A stretch of DNA of 64,000 bases from Bacteroides sp. 224 (GTDB lineage Bacteria > Bacteroidota > Bacteroidia > Bacteroidales > Bacteroidaceae), in contig NZ_QVMK01000002.1 of the NCBI RefSeq assembly GCF_010500995.1, positions 129,429 to 193,428 of the forward strand, read 5' to 3'. Shown here piece by piece: positions 44,925 through 54,499 of this stretch (position 1 is its first letter; each line of letters begins with the position of its first letter). The translations under genes were made by a program, and so were the position numbers. The notes below the pieces were generated by a model that worked only from the letters and a program-made list of their open reading frames with translations, made no database searches and was not told the DNA's origin.

Positions 44925-46259
44925 TTATTCTAAAGTCACTTCTTTATCATTAATAATCACATCGCTCAACTTAATACGCTCGTAGTTTTCAAAAGTTGGC
45001 TTTTGCTTGCTATTCATATTAATATCGCGTAAGGTGATATCCGTAATAGGAGATTCTTCCAACCCACGGATATAAATAGGTATATTTACATCCATCCCTG
45101 TTAATCCTGAGATATGGATATTGCGGAAGATGGGAGTACGTTCTGTTACTTCTTCCTGCGGCATGTTGCTATACTTCAAATCCAGAATCACTGCTTCCTT
45201 CTTAATATTGCTCATTACAATGTTGCTCACACGGATTCCTTCTACAATTCCTCCGCGGCCACGTGTAGCTTTCAGGCGAATACCGCGATCGGTTCCATCG
45301 AACACACAATTGCTGATGGTTACCTTCCGAACGCTGCCACTGACCTCGCTTCCTATTACTACGCCTCCATGTCCTGATAGCATGGTACAATTGGTAATGG
45401 TGATATTCTCGCAAGGTACCCCGTAGTTGCGTCCCTGTAAGTCGCGACCGGATTTGATGGTAATACAATCATCTCCCACCGAGATATGGCAATCGCTGAT
45501 GTGTACATTACGGCAAGAACTTGGGTTGATGCCGTCTGTATTGGGAGAAGGATCGTTATGAATGGTTATTCCTTTCACTGTTACATTATCGCAGAACTCC
45601 GGGTTTACCGTCCAGAAAGGAGAATTCCGAATCTTCACGCCTTCGATGCGCACATTCTTGCAGCGAATAGGCTGAATAAAAGGAGGACGGAAGAAACGAC
45701 GTTCGAGCGTTCTCACATAATCAGCGTTGGTTTGGGCATACAAGGCTTTGGTATCATTCGATTTGTCCCATAATGGTTGATATTTATTCAGATCGCGCTT
45801 TCCATTGTCTTTGATATCAACTTCTACGCGATAAATTTCCATCCACCAGGCTTTGCCTTGTCCGTCGAGGGTTCCTTCTCCTTTGATGGTGATGTTTTCG
45901 CAATCAACGGCATAGATTAATGGAGAGAAGCTTTTCATCACCACTCCTTCGTAACGCATTTCTACAAAGGGGAGGTAATGGTCGAAGTTATCGGAGAACA
46001 TGATAGTGGCTCCGGCTTCTATATCCAGAGTGATATTGCTTTTCATCACAATAGGGCCTGTGAGGTATTTTCCCGCAGGGAAGAAAAGAGTACCACCACC
46101 TGCTTTATTCAAACGTTCGATGGTAGCGTTTATTAGTTTGGTATTCAAGGTTTTTCCGTCTGCTTTTGCTCCTGCTTTCAACATGTCGACACGCTCGGCG
46201 CGCAGGGTTGTTGCAGCACAAAAACAAACGAGTAATAAGAGGATTGATTTTAATTTCAT
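44925..46259 (-). CDS. GH28 polygalacturonase-family enzyme
   Basis: This 444-residue secreted protein (signal ILLLLVCFCAATTLRA) is a right-handed beta-helix with the GH28 landmarks NTDGIN, SVGDDCITIKSG, LSGHGGVVIGSE and RGIRLKATRGRGG. These carry the three catalytic Asp, the His and the RxK substrate-binding pair. Length is normal for bacterial exo-acting members. It would cleave alpha-1,4-galacturonic acid linkages at or near the backbone; from memory its RG-II locus counterpart is BT1018. It follows the GH78 gene by 35 bases on the same strand. Confidence 0.95.
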   Translation of the reverse strand: MKLKSILLLLVCFCAATTLRAERVDMLKAGAKADGKTLNTKLINATIERLNKAGGGTLFFPAGKYLTGPIVMKSNITLDIEAGATIMFSDNFDHYLPFVEMRYEGVVMKSFSPLIYAVDCENITIKGEGTLDGQGKAWWMEIYRVEVDIKDNGKRDLNKYQPLWDKSNDTKALYAQTNADYVRTLERRFFRPPFIQPIRCKNVRIEGVKIRNSPFWTVNPEFCDNVTVKGITIHNDPSPNTDGINPSSCRNVHISDCHISVGDDCITIKSGRDLQGRNYGVPCENITITNCTMLSGHGGVVIGSEVSGSVRKVTISNCVFDGTDRGIRLKATRGRGGIVEGIRVSNIVMSNIKKEAVILDLKYSNMPQEEVTERTPIFRNIHISGLTGMDVNIPIYIRGLEESPITDITLRDINMNSKQKPTFENYERIKLSDVIINDKEVTLE

Positions 46260-46294
46260 TTTTATGTAGGTTTAAATTATGAACGAATTAATAT

Positions 46295-49072
46295 CTACTC
46301 AAGTTGAGATTGGAATGTATAATGACCACTGCCCACTTCTTCGGGTTCTTTTTTACCGGGCACATATACTTTCGCTGTGGTATTTACGGGAACATAAACA
46401 TCCATGGTGAAGTTATTCCCTGATCGTTTCCAAGAGACTTTCACTTCTCCATAAGGAGTTGCGGTAGAAGCTTTTACAGAGGTAAGATCTCCTACAGCGT
46501 TAGGACGAATCCGGATCTTCTTAAAGCCTTTTTCATTCGAATCGCTTTCAATACCCGCCAGTGAATGAAAGAACCACTCATCTATTTGTCCCATCATAAA
46601 GTGATTCCAGGATGAGCCTTGACGAGGGTCCCACTGTTCAGTCAGCGTGGTTGCACCAAATTTAAGTTGAAAGCCATAGCCTGGTGCTTCATAGTGATTG
46701 AACATCTTATACATCAATTCATTATAACCATTGCGAGCCAGCGACTGAAACAGATACCGATTGCCAACATCGCCTGTAGTTAAACGATTTCCATGAGCTT
46801 CTATGTCTGTCACTAAGTTCTGTAAGACTTCGGAGCCTTTCACTCGTTTGAAGTCAACCATATTCAGGAAAAGAGGCAAAGCATTACTACACTGGCTGCC
46901 TGTACCATATTGAGATGTTTCAACATTCAAGAATTTCTCATTAAAGGCATCCTTTACTTTTTGTGCCAGTTTCATGTAGTAATTCTTATCAAACTGATTA
47001 CCAACTATCGAACTCGCCTTTCGCACACACTCAATAGCCATATAATAATGAGCAGTGGCTACCAATGCCACAGGGGTATTGCGCGAGAATCCGGCTTTGA
47101 AGTCTCCATAGTCATACCAATCTCCCAGTCCAAAAGAAACGATGTGGTTATCAGCACGCGAAGTCAGATAATCCACATAACTGCGCATATTGTGAAAGTA
47201 CTTTGTAATCAGCGAATCGTCTCCATAAAACTCATAATACATAAATGGAAGAATCACTAATGCACTCCCCCACTCGGGCGATTCGGCAAAAGGTTCTAAC
47301 CCTGGCCCGTCAAAGATAACATATTGAGGGGCCGTAGTAGGCATGGCACCGTTAGGCATCTGAGCATCTGCCATATCCTGCATAATCTTAGGAATATAAG
47401 TCCTCAAGTCGTAGTTATAGAGTAATCCCGGACCATTCAGGTGAGTTTGTTCCAACCAACCGAGCTTTTCGCGATGGGGACAATCAGTGAAAACAGATTG
47501 CATATTGCTGCGTACAGCTTTCTCTATCAGTCGATGAGTATCATTAAACAACTGATTGGAGGTTTCGAAAGTAGAAACTTTAGGGGCTGAGTTATAGATA
47601 AAACAGGACTGAATCTTCTTTAATACAGGTAAGTTCTGCGGATTCTTTTTCCCTTTTAGTACAGTTCCTTCTACCTGAATATACCGAAATCCGTAATAAG
47701 AGAATCTGGGATGCCAGGTTTCTTCTCCGTCTCCTTTTAAGGTATATTGATAGTAATGCTGGCGTCCTGTTTGACGTTGATTAACAGCGCCTTCTTCGGT
47801 AAGAGATTCTCCAACAAGTAAAGTTACGGTTTGTCCTTTCTTTCCTTTTACGGTAATCTCCGGAAAGCCTGCTAAGTTCTGCCCCATATCCAACACAAAG
47901 GCAGAAGGATCCACTGTGCGCTTGATTGTTTTGGTAGCAGATATCACTTGATCGGGAGTCAGCTTGGTTACCTTTTGGATGTCGTAACGCTCCATAATCT
48001 TCACAGGGGTGGTTTGTTGCGGACGCAGCTTTCCTTTAGGGGCTTCCTGAACAACAACGGGGAGCCATTCCGAATCATCAAATCCGGGTTTGTTCCACCC
48101 TTTTTGTTCCAGGCGGGCATCGTAGTTTTCGCCTCCGTATATACAATTAAAGGTAAGGGGACTAAGGCTGTACTTCCAGTCGGCTCCCGATTTTATTTCT
48201 TCACTTGTGCCATCTGTATAGTTTATCAATAGCTTAAATGAGAGTGTAGGAGGGCCAAAGCTAATCTTTAATTTGGTGTATCGACCTCCCTGTACATTAT
48301 AAAAGCCATTGCCAAGCAGTACACCTGTTGTATTCTCTCCTTTCTTTATAAAGCCGGTAACATCATATACATTATAATAAACTGTCTTATCAAAATCACT
48401 CCATAGGGGAGCAAACTCACTATCTCCCACTTTCTTTCCGTTGAAGGAGAGTTCATAATTACCCAAGCCACAAATAAAAACGGTTGCTTCTATTATGTCT
48501 TTTTGAATAGCAAAAGCTTTACGCAAACAAATGCTTTTTCTCGATAAAGAGTCTACTGCATCCCAGGCTGCTTTTACTTCGGGCTTCTTTAGTTCTGTTC
48601 CATGAAACTTTCGTCCTTCAGGCAGATTGGCATCTTTTCGAGTAATGACTCCAACCCATTCACAGTTATTTAACTCCTGTCCTGTGACGATACGAAAAGC
48701 AACTTCCTCGCTCCATGAAGAAGGAGTATCGACCTCGTCCCATACACGAACACGCCATGTATATCTATAGTGACTGTAAATTGCCCGAAAGGCAGCCCCG
48801 TCAGTTGGCACTAAATGATTTTGGGAAGATATCACTTTACCCGAGTTCCATACTTCTCTATTTGTGTGAGCTTCCCGAATCTCTATTTCATAAGCGGTTT
48901 GACGTGTGCCATTCTCATCAGACTTCATTGTCCAGCTTAAACGGGGGTAGGTATTATCCACAATGGCAAATCCATCTTGCAGTTCGGTAGTAAGCTTATC
49001 TATTACAATTCCTTTGGCTTGGAGTTGTAACGAGAAATACATAGAAAGGAGTACCCATAAAAATCTATTCAT
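46295..49072 (-). CDS. GH78 alpha-L-rhamnosidase
   Basis: This 925-residue secreted protein (signal LWVLLSMYFSLQLQA) has the bacterial rhamnosidase order: a fibronectin-like start (PRLSWTMKSDENGTRQTAYE), N-terminal jelly roll (FICGLGNYELSFNGKKVG, then TGVLLGNGFYNVQGG), a second beta domain (VLDMGQNLAGFPEI), the (alpha/alpha)6 catalytic domain (about 500-830) and a C-terminal beta-sandwich. Catalytic-region motifs are VFTDCPHREKLGWLEQ and TLTEQWDPRQGSSWNHFMMGQ. It releases terminal L-rhamnose from pectin side chains; from memory its counterpart is BT1019. Between it and the GH143-GH142 gene lies the inserted defense module. Confidence 0.94.
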   Translation of the reverse strand: MNRFLWVLLSMYFSLQLQAKGIVIDKLTTELQDGFAIVDNTYPRLSWTMKSDENGTRQTAYEIEIREAHTNREVWNSGKVISSQNHLVPTDGAAFRAIYSHYRYTWRVRVWDEVDTPSSWSEEVAFRIVTGQELNNCEWVGVITRKDANLPEGRKFHGTELKKPEVKAAWDAVDSLSRKSICLRKAFAIQKDIIEATVFICGLGNYELSFNGKKVGDSEFAPLWSDFDKTVYYNVYDVTGFIKKGENTTGVLLGNGFYNVQGGRYTKLKISFGPPTLSFKLLINYTDGTSEEIKSGADWKYSLSPLTFNCIYGGENYDARLEQKGWNKPGFDDSEWLPVVVQEAPKGKLRPQQTTPVKIMERYDIQKVTKLTPDQVISATKTIKRTVDPSAFVLDMGQNLAGFPEITVKGKKGQTVTLLVGESLTEEGAVNQRQTGRQHYYQYTLKGDGEETWHPRFSYYGFRYIQVEGTVLKGKKNPQNLPVLKKIQSCFIYNSAPKVSTFETSNQLFNDTHRLIEKAVRSNMQSVFTDCPHREKLGWLEQTHLNGPGLLYNYDLRTYIPKIMQDMADAQMPNGAMPTTAPQYVIFDGPGLEPFAESPEWGSALVILPFMYYEFYGDDSLITKYFHNMRSYVDYLTSRADNHIVSFGLGDWYDYGDFKAGFSRNTPVALVATAHYYMAIECVRKASSIVGNQFDKNYYMKLAQKVKDAFNEKFLNVETSQYGTGSQCSNALPLFLNMVDFKRVKGSEVLQNLVTDIEAHGNRLTTGDVGNRYLFQSLARNGYNELMYKMFNHYEAPGYGFQLKFGATTLTEQWDPRQGSSWNHFMMGQIDEWFFHSLAGIESDSNEKGFKKIRIRPNAVGDLTSVKASTATPYGEVKVSWKRSGNNFTMDVYVPVNTTAKVYVPGKKEPEEVGSGHYTFQSQLE

Positions 49073-49158
49073 ATTAATGATGTGAAATTAACTCTATAAA
49101 AGTATTTTCATTTTATTACAAGACGAGAAAACGGGAAAAATGTACCTACTATTATCAA

Positions 49159-49803
49159 TTAAAAAAGCATCTCAATGATCTTCTTTGAGTTAATTTCCGT
49201 ATCATAAAACAAATGCATTTGAGCGATTCCACAAGGATTATTCACTTCAAATGTATTCGTACTTTTTGCATTTGCAATAGCAGCCGGTAAAAAGGGCTTT
49301 AGCTTCTTATAAATATCATCCTTTTGCATATAGTACTTTTGAGACTTATCATAATTCGGAAGATATTTTCTAAGATCAGGTTTTAGAGAATCATATTTTT
49401 CATAATGACGAGTTGTTTTTACAAAATGTAATAAATACCAATATTCCAAACATGGATTATTAATAATAACAATAACATTTTCATAATTACTCCGTAAATC
49501 AGCATAATACTCTTTAAAATATTGCATTGGAGTTTTCTTTCCCTTTGGGGTTTCCCGTGTTTCCTTTTGTATTACATCAAAATCTACAATCCAAAAAACT
49601 TTCGTGTAATCTTTCGATAATTCTTTGGCTTTCATATATAAGTCTGATAGTTCTTTGCGTTGTGGTATTTCAGGTTTCAAATCTACTTTCAGATTCTGTT
49701 CATTGCGCTTCAACAACTGTATATACCAATATTCACAATCCCCATCTACCAAGAATGCGAATGTTGTTTTAACTGGACGTATGATTGTTTTAGCCCTTCT
49801 CAT
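49159..49803 (-). CDS. RloB-family TOPRIM-like protein (AbiL-type defense effector)
   Basis: This 214-residue protein has the RloB pattern FLVDGDCEYWYIQLL (Glu24), then VFWIVDFDVIQ (Asp74 and Asp76), matching the Glu and DxD metal ligands of TOPRIM nucleases, and later INNPCLEYWYLLHF, which is characteristic of RloB. Its ATG overlaps the end of the AAA ATPase gene by 14 bases, so the two are translated together. ATPase plus RloB pairs correspond to the AbiL abortive-infection type, related in plan to PARIS (AAA15 ATPase with TOPRIM effector). The two genes are visibly more A/T-rich than their enzyme neighbours, consistent with transfer. A nuclease effector activity is inferred. Confidence 0.85.
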   Translation of the reverse strand: MRRAKTIIRPVKTTFAFLVDGDCEYWYIQLLKRNEQNLKVDLKPEIPQRKELSDLYMKAKELSKDYTKVFWIVDFDVIQKETRETPKGKKTPMQYFKEYYADLRSNYENVIVIINNPCLEYWYLLHFVKTTRHYEKYDSLKPDLRKYLPNYDKSQKYYMQKDDIYKKLKPFLPAAIANAKSTNTFEVNNPCGIAQMHLFYDTEINSKKIIEMLF

Positions 49804-51010
49804 TACTTTCTTTTTCTATGTAATTGTCTCCTAAATTAGGCACTCCACCAAATTTACCTGCTTTATAGGCATTGTAAATATTACTCGTATTTCTTATCAC
49901 AGAAGTATCAAAGTCAACCAGCGAATATAATTCAGTAGAACATTCCTCCGTACGATCTACAATCCAGATAGCATCATTTCTAAATAAATCCCGATTATTT
50001 AATATTTCCCGATTATGAGTAGTGGCTATCAATTGAGATTGTTGAGAGTTCAATAAAAAGGTAATCAAAAAATGTTCAAACAGATCGGGGTGTAATGATG
50101 AATCTATTTCATCAATAGGAATCCCTACAGGTAAAGTTATCAATGCATTTAATAGTAATGCAAACATATAATAACGTTTAGTCCCTCTCGATTCATACTC
50201 AAAAGGAAGCAAATATTGTTTTCCTTTTATAGTATGTTCAAATTTTAATTCAACATCAGCATCCTCTTTTTTAATTAAGACATCAGATATGTTAAAATCA
50301 GCTTTCTTTAAAATCTGAATAATAGTATTCTTCACAGAATTTAATTCTCCAGCCACAGTTGTTGCTGCATTCTCCAAATTGGTTTCAGGAAATATCAAAG
50401 GGCTCAAATAATTATCAAACCAGTTTTTTACATCTGTTAGTTCTTTAGATTCTATATTTGTTTTTAGAAAGCCTCCTATTACAGTATTATTCCATAATGT
50501 ATTTGCCTCTAACGTTTTCTTAAAGATAGAATTTCCTTTTATTTTTCCTCCAAAAGTTATTTGAGAGAATTGTTTCTCTATATCTGTTGTACGTTTAAAA
50601 ACATTGGCTTTATGCGGATTATAATTATAAAGTTCTTCCTTTATTATCGTTTTTTGATTAAATTCCACTTCATATTCATAGCGTACCCTTGCTTGAATAA
50701 ACTCTATCCCCAGAATTGTATTTTCATGGGGGGTATTTTCATCAAAAAGAAAAGGTTCAAAATCTAATGGTTCAGTTTTCTTTTCTAAGGGAAGCAATAC
50801 TAATTCTTTCAAAAATTGTAACGCCCTCAATATCATTGTTTTCCCCGAGGCATTTGAGCCATAAATAAGCGCCATCTTCAATAAACGAAGATTTTCGTTT
50901 ACCTGAAAGACATAATAATCTTCTAAATGCTTTGATTTATCAGCCTCAAAAGATAATGTCTGCCTATCTTTTATTGAACCAAAATTTTGAACGTAGAAAT
51001 TTATAATCAT
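49790..51010 (-). CDS. RloA-like AAA/ABC-type ATPase of the defense pair
   Basis: This 406-residue protein has an ABC-like ATPase layout: N-terminal FYVQNFGSIKDRQTLSF, Walker A YGSNASGKT (residues 50-58), a long middle helical/coiled part, the SRGT-type signature ESRGTKRYYMFALLLNAL, Walker B PIDEIDSSLHPDLFEHF near 300 and the H-loop QLIATTHNREILN. This is the AAA_15/AAA_21 class found in RloA, AbiLi and AriA. It probably holds the RloB partner inactive until phage infection; that mechanism is taken from related systems. A weak minus-7-like TTACTTTG lies at 51042-51035, so the pair may have its own promoter. Confidence 0.88.
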   Translation of the reverse strand: MIINFYVQNFGSIKDRQTLSFEADKSKHLEDYYVFQVNENLRLLKMALIYGSNASGKTMILRALQFLKELVLLPLEKKTEPLDFEPFLFDENTPHENTILGIEFIQARVRYEYEVEFNQKTIIKEELYNYNPHKANVFKRTTDIEKQFSQITFGGKIKGNSIFKKTLEANTLWNNTVIGGFLKTNIESKELTDVKNWFDNYLSPLIFPETNLENAATTVAGELNSVKNTIIQILKKADFNISDVLIKKEDADVELKFEHTIKGKQYLLPFEYESRGTKRYYMFALLLNALITLPVGIPIDEIDSSLHPDLFEHFLITFLLNSQQSQLIATTHNREILNNRDLFRNDAIWIVDRTEECSTELYSLVDFDTSVIRNTSNIYNAYKAGKFGGVPNLGDNYIEKESNEKG

Positions 51011-51101
51011 TGCTTAAATCTGCTATTGTTATTGCAAAGTAACAGATAAAAGAATAAAAAAACGATAGCTTATATGCTTTTTTTGCAATCCATCTGCAAA
51101 T

Positions 51102-54100
51102 TTAAGGGCAAAATGACTCACACACCAATTTAGAAAGCCTTTCGGCATGCCCCACTTCCCTACCATCTACATACACACGCAATCCTTTACCGCGATAATA
51201 GCGGGTGCCGTCTTTATCCCAAAGGATGGTGATGTTATGTCCGTGATACAGAACATTATCCAAACAGAACCAATCCCATTTTCCTTCGGGGATAAGCGGA
51301 TTAACTTCCAACGCATTATCCATACGCGGACGAAGACCTACCAATCCTGTTATAATCAAATCATTAAAGGTAGAATGATTATAGTAGCGCGATCTTTCCT
51401 GATCTCCTTTCAGCCAGTATCCGGTTACTTCATCTAAGTACTCACCGATATAAGGACGACCGCGGTGATATTGCGATTCTACATAAAGCTCCATCTGACG
51501 GAAATAAACACTGTCAGTCAGCACGGTTTGCGGATAGTTGTTCATAAAATTAGCCATGGCTGTTAGGGTTTGAGCAGAGGCAAAAGGCCAGATAGCCCCG
51601 TCCCACTCGCACTTGCCTACGCCACGGGTACGGAATTCGGGGTGACGACGTTCTGCGGTAGTCAAACCGTAGGGAGCAGAAAAGCCGCCTTCTTCCATGA
51701 TTTGTTTCCAGGCTGCATCGTATTTGCCGGCATCGGGAAGATTAAAATACCAGGGGATATAACCGATGGCTTCGCGCGCATTGGAAAATGAATCGGTACG
51801 CATGGTTTCGAAAAACTCGCGGGGTGCATTCCACAAACGTTCTTCTATATGGTGTTTCAGGGTATCGGCTTTCATGCTGTAAGTCATAGCCATGCCTTCA
51901 TCGCCTGATAATACACCTATTTTATATAAAGCTTTGGCATTTCCATACATGTAGCTGTTGATGGTGGGGCGGGCGTACTTCTTGCGTCTTCCTCCGCTGA
52001 TGGATTCTTCCATACCATCTTGTACATCGCCTTGCCAGTAGAGTCCGTTTGGTAAGCGGTGTGTACTTTCCCAACGCAGGTACTCTGCTTCCAAATCATT
52101 CTTCATATCTAAAAGGAAATCTTTGTTTCCGTCTACCAGGTAGCGGTTGAGTATAGCATCGACATTCCAGGAACTGAAGTTCATCATTTTAGCCATCGGC
52201 TTGCCTTCATTGCCGCGATACCAAGTGCGAATAATCTGATCCAGATAATCGCGATTACGCAACCAACGGCTTTCATAAATATGATGCCCGATGGCACAGG
52301 CTATCAGGTTGTATTTATCTGCATAAGAACGGTTTACCAGAAACTCTGTCATTCCATAACCTACAGGTGTATGCTTTATATGCTTGCGCAGATTCCACCA
52401 GCGATAATAATACATTTCTTCGAAGTTCTGTTGCGGACATTCAAACAACGGAATGTTTTGCTCCATCCAGGCCGAAGATTCAGAATTAGGGATAGCCTGA
52501 ATAATGTTTTCATCTTCCATCCGGTTGAAATAATCGGCATAGTGAGCAAAGTCTGCATATCTCAATACGGCGGCAGTAGCGTCTTTATCGGCCGAAGAAG
52601 ATTTGAAATTGGTGAGGCGATACCAGCTTTCCGGGTCTTGCTCTCCTGCATTTTCCAAATCGTAATCAGGATCGGTAGGGGTTTCGGGTGTAGGAAAGTC
52701 GCGTACCTCTCCTGTGCGGAACACTACTCGTTCAATGGATTGCACGGGGGCATATAGCATACGCAAGCCTACTTTCTTTCCATCGGCATACACGGTGATG
52801 TTGCGATTCTCTACGGAGATTACAGCTTCTATGTGGTAAGTTTTGCCTGGTTCATAGCTCATCATATTAGAACTACGGTAGCCGTACTTGGCTTTTAAAT
52901 AGCCATCGGGGGCAAACTCCAAATGGGAGCAGGCAATGCTGTTTGCATCTACAAACTCAATTTGAAGGGTACCTTTATCGTTCTGCCCTGTCATGATGTC
53001 GAAAGCAAAAGTAAGATCGCGGGTAGCAGGAATCTTACGTTCTACCTTGGCATAGTCGAAGGGGTCTTTATCTCGCAGTGTCAGCCAGTTCTTACCATTT
53101 TCCTTTTCTAAGGAGACGGGTGCCCATAGCGGAGAATAAATATTCCATTCGCTCATCTCGGCCAGACTGTTATAAGCTGATAAATCATCTTCTACATGAG
53201 AAGTAGCTTCCAACTTTACAGGAACCGGCACATGGGCTACCCACATATCTTCTTTGTTGACACTGTAGGTAAGCCATAAATCGTTATCGGGAGGTGTTCC
53301 GTTTCCTTCGAGAATACCGCGCACGTATTGAGGACCATAAGATTTATAGTTTCCACCGTAGCGCATAGATGTGATTTCGCCGTGAATAAGATTCAGGGTG
53401 GTATATTCCAATCCGTCTTTACTTAAAGAGATACCCAACGGCCAACGAAACTCGGAAGGGTTGTATACGGTGGCATACATGCCGTCGCTTAATCGTTGTC
53501 CCCAGATTTTGGCATTGCTGTTCACAAATCCTTTGGCACGGAGAACGGGTTCTGCCCAAGTGCGACCGCCATCTTCGCTAATGGAAGTAAGTGCGTGTTT
53601 CCAAAGGCCGGCAATGCGTCCGTCGGGAAGTGTATAATAAGAAAAGGCTCTGTATTCTTTATGTAGAGGAATCAGAGGATCATTGCGGTCGGCTTCTTCT
53701 ACCCATTGCATCATGTAGAGGGGATTACTCATGATCTCTTCGCAAGCCTTTTTCAATGCTTTATCTTTGCTTTTTTTGTAGTAGGGATAAATTGCATCTT
53801 TTTCTTTCATGCCATGATTGAAATAGATGAAATGGATAGGACCGTAAGTGCCATCGGCTTTAATCTCACGAATTACCCGGCCGATACCGTTCCCGTCATT
53901 GGGGGAATCTTTTTTATCATAAGCTACGCCGTAAGCTCCCATAGTATAAAGTTTACCTGCTTTAGATATATAGAAGCCAACACGTTGGTGAGCAATGGCT
54001 ATCAGATCTTTTGCTTTATCCTCTCTGCCTGGTTTGGTAAAGCCATCGGGCACTTTATAAGGAGGGAATATAATATCGGGATTCGACCAGTTATATCCAT

Positions 54101-54479
54101 CCTTCGAAGTCATTAACAAGGTTTGTGAAGGAGGTATGTGTTCATCGGCTACATCCGAAAGGTATTGCATATAGAAAGTTCCATTCCAATAGGCAAGCAT
54201 GGGTTGGTGATTGTAAGTCCACCCTCCCCCATTGGAAGGATCGGGGTGCTGACGGTTGGCTCGCATCACTTGGATATTGTGAACGCCTATGACGGGAGAT
54301 AACTGCCCGTCGTGGTAGCGGGGGTTGGAAAGTTGGGTTCCGGTATAGTGCAGCCTCTCCCCAGACAGCCTCTCCCCGACCCTCTCCGAAGGAGAGGGAG
54401 CTAAACCTTGCGGAATAAGACCAAAAAGAGTATTAAATGTGAATAGTTGAATCAAAAAAAGAAAGATATATTTTTTCAT
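51102..54479 (-). CDS. GH143-GH142 fusion: DHA hydrolase plus beta-L-arabinofuranosidase
   Basis: This 1125-residue secreted protein has an N-terminal sialidase-like propeller (about 50-430; MLAYWNGTFYMQYLSDVAD, TLLMTSKDGYNWSNPDIIF, SISEDGGRTWAEPVL), a laminin-G-like domain (about 440-600; LTFAFDIMTGQNDKGTLQIEF) and a C-terminal (alpha/alpha)6 barrel (about 680-1085; MMNFSSWNVDAILNRYL, GKCEWDGAIWPFASAQTL, YNHSTFNDLIITGLVGLRP). From memory this is the organisation of BT1020, whose N-terminal domain removes 3-deoxy-D-lyxo-heptulosaric acid (DHA) and whose C-terminal domain removes beta-L-arabinofuranose from RG-II. Residues about 23-43 (LIPQGLAPSPSERVGERLSG) are encoded by a palindromic element inserted after the signal peptide. 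The last residues (SKLVCESFCP) look atypical and adjoin the defense module. Confidence 0.87.
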   Translation of the reverse strand: MKKYIFLFLIQLFTFNTLFGLIPQGLAPSPSERVGERLSGERLHYTGTQLSNPRYHDGQLSPVIGVHNIQVMRANRQHPDPSNGGGWTYNHQPMLAYWNGTFYMQYLSDVADEHIPPSQTLLMTSKDGYNWSNPDIIFPPYKVPDGFTKPGREDKAKDLIAIAHQRVGFYISKAGKLYTMGAYGVAYDKKDSPNDGNGIGRVIREIKADGTYGPIHFIYFNHGMKEKDAIYPYYKKSKDKALKKACEEIMSNPLYMMQWVEEADRNDPLIPLHKEYRAFSYYTLPDGRIAGLWKHALTSISEDGGRTWAEPVLRAKGFVNSNAKIWGQRLSDGMYATVYNPSEFRWPLGISLSKDGLEYTTLNLIHGEITSMRYGGNYKSYGPQYVRGILEGNGTPPDNDLWLTYSVNKEDMWVAHVPVPVKLEATSHVEDDLSAYNSLAEMSEWNIYSPLWAPVSLEKENGKNWLTLRDKDPFDYAKVERKIPATRDLTFAFDIMTGQNDKGTLQIEFVDANSIACSHLEFAPDGYLKAKYGYRSSNMMSYEPGKTYHIEAVISVENRNITVYADGKKVGLRMLYAPVQSIERVVFRTGEVRDFPTPETPTDPDYDLENAGEQDPESWYRLTNFKSSSADKDATAAVLRYADFAHYADYFNRMEDENIIQAIPNSESSAWMEQNIPLFECPQQNFEEMYYYRWWNLRKHIKHTPVGYGMTEFLVNRSYADKYNLIACAIGHHIYESRWLRNRDYLDQIIRTWYRGNEGKPMAKMMNFSSWNVDAILNRYLVDGNKDFLLDMKNDLEAEYLRWESTHRLPNGLYWQGDVQDGMEESISGGRRKKYARPTINSYMYGNAKALYKIGVLSGDEGMAMTYSMKADTLKHHIEERLWNAPREFFETMRTDSFSNAREAIGYIPWYFNLPDAGKYDAAWKQIMEEGGFSAPYGLTTAERRHPEFRTRGVGKCEWDGAIWPFASAQTLTAMANFMNNYPQTVLTDSVYFRQMELYVESQYHRGRPYIGEYLDEVTGYWLKGDQERSRYYNHSTFNDLIITGLVGLRPRMDNALEVNPLIPEGKWDWFCLDNVLYHGHNITILWDKDGTRYYRGKGLRVYVDGREVGHAERLSKLVCESFCP
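54351..54413. repeat. Palindromic REP-like element in the GH143-GH142 signal-peptide region (copy C)
   Basis: A full unit (54367-54413, core CCTCTCCGAAGGAGAGG) follows a partial one (54351-54362). It is a close relative of copies A and B near 12.4-12.6 kb and lies inverted to copy D at 54505-54550. Confidence 0.85.
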
Positions 54480-54499
54480 TGTAATTGCATTATAATTAA

